Assembly: GCA_024167805.1 (NCBI GenBank)
Contig: CP099988.1
Coordinates: forward strand, 372,001-436,000
Origin: Methanobacterium sp. ERen5
GTDB lineage: Archaea; Methanobacteriota; Methanobacteria; Methanobacteriales; Methanobacteriaceae
Length of the DNA: 64,000 nt
Reading direction: 5' to 3'
Part shown: in pieces, positions 58,482-64,000 of the stretch
How the letters are laid out: each line of letters begins with the position of its first letter
How positions within the stretch are numbered: position 1 is the stretch's first letter
Made by a program: the position numbers and the translations under genes
The notes under the pieces: model-generated
What the model saw: the letters and a program-made list of their open reading frames with translations, nothing else
Databases searched by the model: none
Told to the model about the DNA's origin: nothing

Positions 58482-58604
58482 ATGAAAAAATTAAAATATC
58501 ATAAACCTAATCTTAAAGTTCATGGAACTATCAAGAAGTTAACAAAAGGCACTGTTAAAGGAGGAATAGAAACTGGCGGATATCGAAATTCATCTATCCA
58601 TTAA
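58482..58604 (+). CDS. lasso peptide precursor
   Basis: A 40-residue peptide. The leader (residues 1-22) has the lasso motif YxxPxL with later Gly and Thr: Tyr6, Pro9, Leu11, Gly15, Leu20, Thr21. Thr21 falls at position -2, the conserved site for B2 cleavage. The predicted core is GTVKGGIETGGYRNSSIH (residues 23-40), with Gly1 and Glu8 giving an eight-residue macrolactam ring and a ten-residue loop and tail. No other residue can serve: Glu30 is the only acidic residue after the leader. GGTGATC at 58471-58477 is an ideal archaeal ribosome site 4 bases before the ATG. The kinase gene follows after 11 bases, and B1, B2 and cyclase genes lie nearby. The class is convincing; the sequence match to a known lasso peptide was not testable. 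Confidence 0.9.
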   Translation: MKKLKYHKPNLKVHGTIKKLTKGTVKGGIETGGYRNSSIH

Positions 58605-58615
58605 AATTGATTTCT

Positions 58616-59508
58616 ATGACTGAATATTATTATCATGTTTATGGGTTATATCTTAAATCTTCATTATATTTTCCGGAATTAATTGTAAAAAAGTCAAATC
58701 CAGATGTATTAATACATTCAAATGATTACGAATCATTATTGGTTGGATTTATCAATCATAAAATGGGAATTGACAAATTATTATTTTCCCCACACGATGT
58801 CCTATATTTTTTGGATAAATCTCCCTTATTTAGGGTAAGAAATGGTAAAGAAATAATAATTAATCCTAAACATAAAACCCAACCTCTTTTTTGAGATCAT
58901 TACTATTAGGAATTGGATTAGGAACATTATTAATGCAAAGAGGTAATTTAGTGCTTCATGCTAGCTCGATAAATATGAATGGTGAAGCTATAGCGTTTAT
59001 GGGATACTGTGGTGAAGGCAAATCTACTCTTGCTACTTTGATGAGTTGTCAGGGTTATCCTTTTATTTGCGATGATCTTTTACCAATCCATTTAGATAAT
59101 GAAGGTAAAATAATGGCATTTCCCGCTTTTCCATATACGAAATTAAATGATGAAATAATCAAGTTATTGCCTAAAAGATCAACATCATCTCAACTTCATC
59201 CTGAAGTAGATAAACATTTTTATGACATAACTCATAATTTTTCAACTAATTCTTTACCCCTGAAAACAATTTATGTGCTGGAAGACGGAATCAATGATGA
59301 AATTATAAAACTAAATATTCAAGATTCATTCCTGGAACTCCTAAAAAATTCTTATGCCTTCAATTTATTCCGATATGAGGAAAAAACTGAAAATTTTTTA
59401 CAATGTTCAAATTTAGCAAAAAAAATTCCTATAAAAAAATTGAGAAGAACAAAATCAATTGATAAAATTAGTAATATAATTCATTTAATTGAAAAAGATA
59501 ATCTATGA
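58616..59508 (+). CDS. HPr-kinase-like lasso peptide tailoring enzyme (frame break at 58887-58892)
   Basis: About 297 residues after adding one T in the T6 run at 58887-58892, joining HKTQPLF to LRSLLLGIGLGTLL. The N-terminal domain starts MTEYYYHVYGLYLKSSLYFP and resembles lasso-cluster kinases. The kinase core has LHASSINMNGEAIAFMGYCG then EGKST (Walker A GxxxxGKS/T) and FICDDLLPI (Asp pair). These enzymes are related to HPr kinase; in some bacterial lasso clusters they phosphorylate a serine of the peptide. Here the core has Ser15 and Ser16 as candidates but ends in His, not Ser. It starts 11 bases after the precursor stop with no strong ribosome site of its own, so coupling is likely. Confidence 0.8.
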
Positions 59509-59510
59509 TT

Positions 59511-61393
59511 TTAGAACGACTGATTTTTTTGATAATTTTCAAGCCAAATAGAAAGTAATACAGACAACCAAATATCTATTGATTCATATTCGGCTGTATT
59601 TTTAACAAATTTTTGTCCATAAATTTCACATAAATTGTTCATGTCAACAAATTGATTTAAAGTAGAATTACTTGTTTGAATTATTTGATCTAAACGTTGT
59701 TTTTCAAAGCGAAGAAGATTTGCTTCATAAACCTTTTCTAATGACTCCGACTTATGTCTCCATTGAATTTCTTTTGGAATAATTCCATCCATAGATTTTC
59801 TTTGTATATACCTGCTCCAACCAAATTTGAACTTCATATCTGAGGGAATTCCATAACAATATTCAACAAGTCTTTTATCTAAAAAAGGATATCTTGGTTC
59901 TATGCAATGAAATGAAGTTGATCTATCTAACATTTCTAACATGTAAAGATTATCAGTAGTTAATATATAGTGATGAAATTGTTTAGACGTTTTAGCATTG
60001 CCAATTGGTGTCCAATACAAATCTTCTAAATGTTTCTTTGCATTAATTTTTTTGCATAATATGAGTCTAAAATAGATGAATTCGGTTTAACATCTTTTTT
60101 GCGAAAACGTTTTTTTACACTTTCAGGGACATATGGATATATGATATTTTGTAAAAAAATTTCACTGGTACTCTTATTAATCTGTTGGGAGTATAACTTT
60201 AACTCTTGAAAAATATTTTTCCATTGATTTTCTCGGATCAAATCAATAAATAGTTTGTTACCGTATGATACTACAGCATCTCCTCCAACACCACACAGCA
60301 TAACTCCAACATTATTAAGTCTCATTCGATTATACATTTTCCAAAGCATATTCATAAATGGTGTGAAAAATGGTTGTTCTTGAATAAATAAAATTTCGGA
60401 AATATTTTCTAAAGGATTTATCTGGTCTCCGTTTACTAAATTTGAATTTATTCCTCCCATTTCAACAACTTTTTTTATATATTCACTTTCATCACAGCCA
60501 GGAAAATTTGGGAATATACATGAAAACGTTTCTAAATTTGTATGAAAATTGGAATTTTTATTCAAAATTTTTTTTGACATACACACGACTGAAGATGAAT
60601 CTAATCCTCCGCTTAATTCAAAACCTATGGGACGAATACTCCTTAAACGACATTCTACAGCTTGATAGAATAATTCACGAAATTGAGCAATATACTCATC
60701 TTCAGAATCTAAAATTATGGAAAATTTTGGATCTAATTTCCAGTATATCTCTTTTTTAATTTTATTCTTATCAATGGTAAATGAAGTCGCAGGTGAAAAA
60801 ACGTGAATATCCTTGTAAAAAGTTGATTTATTATCATTAATATCCATTAAATAAAAAGCAATTCGTTCCTCATTGAGTTCTAAAGGAATTGATTTTGTAT
60901 TTAATATAGCTTTGATTTCTGTAGCAAAAATGAACTTTTCTAGACTCAAATAATAATAGAAAACTTTAATTCCCATTGGATCCCTAGCACAAAAAATTGT
61001 TTCATTATATTTATCATATACAACAAAAACAAAATCACCCAAAAGATATTTTGGACAATTTTCACCCCATTTCTCATAAGATTTTAAAATATAATAACTA
61101 TCCGACAAATTTTTTGAATCTTTAATATTTAATAAATCTGCTAATTCTAATCTATTGTCCAATCTAGCATCAGCAGTAATGACTAAACCTGATTTTTCAT
61201 CATAAAAAGGTAATTTTTCGTGTAATGACTCTTCAGTTGTGCACATCATTTGATGCCCTAATGCAACTGACTGATCAATCCATATGGAAGATTTATCAGG
61301 TCCCCTATGAGACATTGAGTCATTGAGATTATTAATTTCTTCAAATTTTACAGATCTTCCATCTCTATAAAAAATTCCACTTATTGCACTCAT
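59511..61393 (-). CDS. lasso cyclase (asparagine-synthetase-like) (frame break at 60047-60053)
   Basis: About 627 residues after adding one A in the T7 run at 60047-60053, joining SYYAKK to INAKKHLEDLYWTPIGNAK. The N-terminal glutaminase-like domain starts MSAISGIFYRDGRSVKFEE; the catalytic Cys2 of AsnB is Ser here, as expected for a cyclase that needs no ammonia. The synthetase domain has PP-loop FELSGGLDSSSVVC and CGVGGDAVVS. Its job is to adenylate Glu8 of the core and form the isopeptide bond with the N-terminal amine. Convergent with the kinase gene, with 2 bases between stops. Length is typical of lasso C proteins. Confidence 0.85.
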
Positions 61394-61633
61394 TTATTAC
61401 CCATCTTCCAGATTTATAAATTATGATACATATAATAAAATCAGTTGATAAATATAGTAATTTAATTAAATAAATAATTATTTAATCGGATGTCATGCAA
61501 ATATATAACATTAAACAGCTTATATAACTATAGAATTGCTTAGAATAGAATTATGTATAATCATTTTATAATCTGAAGTAAATATCAAATAAGATTGTAG
61601 TTAAAATTAATTTTAATAATTAGAGGCATCAAA

Positions 61634-63081
61634 ATGAAATTACGAATTCCAATATTAGATCTCATTCTGGTATTTATAGCTACGATCGTCTGTTTTATTT
61701 TTATTTTTAAACCAAATTTAGTAAATTCTCATATTAGATCAATTCTGATTATTTTGCTAATACTTTTTCTGTCAGGCTACTCACTAGTTGCTGTATTATA
61801 TCCAAGAAAAAAGATCTTAACTCATTAGAAAGATTGGGATTGAGTTTTGGATTTCCATTGATAGGCATAGCAATTGTAATTGTTTTAACGAACTTGTTAC
61901 CGATCACATATATTAATTTAATTAAAAATAATCTAAACACCATCTTAGAATCGCTGCCCTTATTAACTATTATTCTATTGAGTATCGCAATAATCCTCCG
62001 GAAAAAAGTATACGATGAAGATAAATATGTATATTCCCGAGTAAATCAAGTGAAAAATACTATTAAACCTGAATTATATAAGGAATCCAATGATGAAATC
62101 AAAACCCAATTCATTAGTAATTCTAAAAAAGATCAGAAAACTATAAACAAAATGGAGTCTAATATCAAACCTGAAATAATTAAAAATATTTATCCTAGTT
62201 TTGTTTCAAAAGATTTACTTTTAATATTTTTAGTTACAATACTCAGTGTTGTATTTACTGTCACTCCCAAATTGAATGATACATATATCAGAACCATTCT
62301 TGGACTGCTATTTATACTATTTATACCAGGATATTCATTAATCACAGCATTGTTTCCAAAAAAAGATGATTTAGACTGTATTGAACGCATTGCTTTGAGT
62401 TTTGGCGTGAGTATTAGTTTAACAGCTATTTTTAGTTTATTATTGAAGTTTTCTTTTCTTAAATATTTAACGTATGGAATCAAATTAATACAGTTCAATA
62501 ACCTAAACTATGCATCACTAACTATTATCCTTTCGTCATTCACATTAATAATGTTATTAATATCCTATATTAAACGTAAAAGAGTTCCAGAAGGTGAAAA
62601 ATTCTTTGTAAACTTTGGAGGATTTATAACATCCATCAAATGTAGTTTTGAGGGCGAGTCAAGAACCAGTAAAATTCTTTCAATAATACTTATAATCACA
62701 ATTTTACTCGCAATATCCACAACTGTTTTCATCATCTTAAAACCCAAACAGGGAGAATCATTCACAGAATTTTATATTTTAGGCCCCAATGGTAAGGCAA
62801 GTGATTATCCAACCAATTTAACAGTTGGTCAAAATGGCACAGTTATAATTGGTGTTGTTAACCATGAATATCAAACAGAAAACTACGAATTGGTTGTTAA
62901 ATCTAACGGCACAGTAATGAACCAACAAAATATAACCTTAACCAATGGTAACCAAACACAGATACCCTACAGTTTCACTGCCGGTTCTGCAGGATACAAA
63001 AATATTGAATTCTTGCTTTACAAGTTGCCAGATACAACTAATGTGTACAGGTCGCTTCATTTGTACGTGAACATGACCTGA
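61634..63081 (+). CDS. DUF1616-type membrane protein (frame break at 61807-61812)
   Basis: About 483 residues when one A is added to the A6 run at 61807-61812, joining YPRKK to DLNSLERLGLSFGFPL. The DUF1616 module is present twice: residues 1-120 (RSILIILLILFLSGYSLVAV, LYPRKKDLNSLERL) and 180-300 (RTILGLLFILFIPGYSLITA, LFPKKDDLDCIERI). After a final transmembrane helix near residue 350, the C-terminal 120 residues form an extracytoplasmic beta-sandwich-like domain (LTVGQNGTVIIGVVNHEYQT). The family's function is unknown. It lies next to the lasso cyclase gene but in the opposite direction, with 240 bases between; no link is shown. Confidence 0.8.
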
Positions 63082-63309
63082 ATAATTAAAGAATTCAAAA
63101 TTCATTTAAAATGTAACATGTAAAACTGAACATGTAAAATGCTGGAAATGAGTTTTAGAATTGTTTTTGTTAGACATTAACAAAACAGAGTTTTTGATTA
63201 AACTGATTTAAAAAATTATCTTGAAATAAAACTTGATATTTAAAAAAAGGGAAAATAACGAGAAAAATATAGAAAATCATATATATCATAATAATTAGAT
63301 CATAATAGT

Positions 63310-63543
63310 ATGATATCTACAGTAACCACAACCACAACTACGGTAACAACTACTGAGGTTATGGCTTACAGTATTATTGCGGTAATTGCTTTGATAGCAT
63401 TACTGGCACTTAAAGAGATATTAAGTTCTGAAACTGAGAACAAAACCATGAAATCTTTTGTTACAGGATCAAATATTGCCATCGTACCATTACTACTGGT
63501 ATTTGTAGCAGTTGTAGCATATAAGGTGGTAACAGTTCTTTAA
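63310..63543 (+). CDS. small two-helix membrane protein
   Basis: A 77-residue protein. A Thr-rich N-terminus (MISTVTTTTTTVTTTEVMAY) precedes two transmembrane helices (SIIAVIALIALLALKEI and NIAIVPLLLVFVAVVAYKVV). The TTG-free ATG start lacks a strong ribosome site but has AT-rich TATA-like sequence upstream. The gene lies 12 bases before a lipoprotein gene and probably shares its promoter. Function unknown. The 228-base gap before it shows only AT-rich sequence with a short repeat AACATGTAAAA (63115 and 63129). Confidence 0.55.
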   Translation: MISTVTTTTTTVTTTEVMAYSIIAVIALIALLALKEILSSETENKTMKSFVTGSNIAIVPLLLVFVAVVAYKVVTVL

Positions 63544-63555
63544 GGAGCTTGTATT

Positions 63556-64000
63556 ATGAAAAACAGTAAAAATGCAATAATTCTTTTGGTCATATTAGTA
63601 CTCATAGCAGTTGCTGTAAGCGGATGTACAAGCAAATCCAACTCCACTGTAAATCAATCATCAACTAAATTAGCTTTTTCTAACAACGGTACAACCTGGT
63701 TCCATTTTGATGCTGTCATTGAAAATCTGACACTCAAAAATGGTACAGTACAAAATTACTACGTTGATGGATACATCAAACCAAATGGTAATGTAACAAT
63801 GGACTTAAGCAGTTTAGCAGGATATGGAAATGAACCATTACCCGCAGGAACCACAGTCAGAGTTTTAGCATGGAAGGGATTGTCTAACCAGACTTTAGCT
63901 TCCAACAGCAGTGACATGAATCTTGTCATGCAGGGCTGGTCTAAAAACCTACAACCACAAAATGATGATCTTAAATACAACGTAACAGTACAGAACTTAC
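63556..64000 (+). CDS. lipoprotein, partial (runs off window)
   Basis: The first 148 codons are visible. MKNSKNAIILLVILVLIAVA followed by VSGC is a lipoprotein signal with the Cys lipobox. The mature protein starts with a Ser/Thr/Asn-rich linker and then a beta-rich domain (AFSNNGTTWFHFDAVIENLT, NYYVDGYIKPNGNVTMDLSS). AAGGAG at 63543-63547 precedes the ATG by 8 bases. It follows the small membrane-protein gene and is likely in the same transcript. The 3' end lies beyond 64000, so the total length is unknown. Resembles the FxLYD-like lipoprotein at 50187 only in general style. Confidence 0.75.
   Translation, partial: MKNSKNAIILLVILVLIAVAVSGCTSKSNSTVNQSSTKLAFSNNGTTWFHFDAVIENLTLKNGTVQNYYVDGYIKPNGNVTMDLSSLAGYGNEPLPAGTTVRVLAWKGLSNQTLASNSSDMNLVMQGWSKNLQPQNDDLKYNVTVQNL

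Noticed and set aside
58548..58604. Alternative lasso core beginning at Gly27 or Gly28
   Set aside because: Glu30 would then be at position 3 or 4 and no Asp/Glu occurs at position 7-9, so no ring could form; only Gly23 satisfies both Thr at -2 and a ring acid.
1..64000. CRISPR arrays, tRNA and rRNA genes
   Set aside because: No evenly spaced direct repeats, no cloverleaf-like segment with conserved T-arm and no rRNA-like sequence were seen on reading both strands; a dedicated search could still find a diverged tRNA.

Overview
The window is AT-rich archaeal DNA, almost certainly from a methanogen of the Methanobacteriales (Methanobacterium-like). The signs are archaeal TATA-like boxes, AGGTGA/GGTGATC ribosome binding sites that often precede TTG or GTG starts, and families typical of that order: beta-helix/DUF11 surface proteins, DUF2206 and DUF1616 membrane proteins, and UppP and flippase genes. 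I saw no rRNA, tRNA or CRISPR array. This placement is inference; no marker gene is present.

Layout. 1-3120 (minus): glycosyltransferases and a GT-C-like membrane protein. 3518-8679 (plus): a flippase, two CruF-like (carotenoid hydratase family) membrane proteins, a UbiA-type prenyltransferase and a glycosyltransferase. 9149-23000: three secreted beta-helix proteins, a MarR regulator with a Met/His-rich small protein, an UppP homologue with altered active-site residues, and a third, frame-broken CruF-like gene. 23000-28100: a mosaic of membrane genes and gene remnants ending in a tyrosine recombinase. 28267-48834: a large surface-glycan locus with a nonulosonate (sialic/legionaminic-like) module (dehydratase, aminotransferase, acyltransferase, two NeuB synthases, cytidylyltransferase), a second flippase, several glycosyltransferases, a radical SAM protein, a DUF362 protein and two sugar epimerases.

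49023-61393 holds the most striking system: an archaeal lasso-peptide gene cluster. It contains a 40-residue precursor missed by ordinary gene length cut-offs (58482-58604, predicted core GTVKGGIETGGYRNSSIH with a Gly1-Glu8 ring), an RRE/PqqD-like B1, a B2 leader peptidase, an asparagine-synthetase-like cyclase, an HPr-kinase-like tailoring enzyme, an ABC exporter and a lasso-type nucleotidyltransferase. A roughly 1640-residue surface protein with a candidate thioester domain sits between the B1/B2/exporter operon and the precursor/kinase/cyclase part. DUF1616, small membrane and lipoprotein genes close the window.

Two cross-cutting observations. First, at least 18 reading-frame breaks occur, nearly all in homopolymer runs and 17 of them repaired by adding one base. 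This looks like systematic sequencing or assembly error, so I annotate these genes as whole CDSs and say where the break is. Second, a palindrome TGTGA-N6-TCACA lies upstream of three surface-protein genes (and between the lasso B1 operon and the giant surface gene), suggesting a shared regulator.
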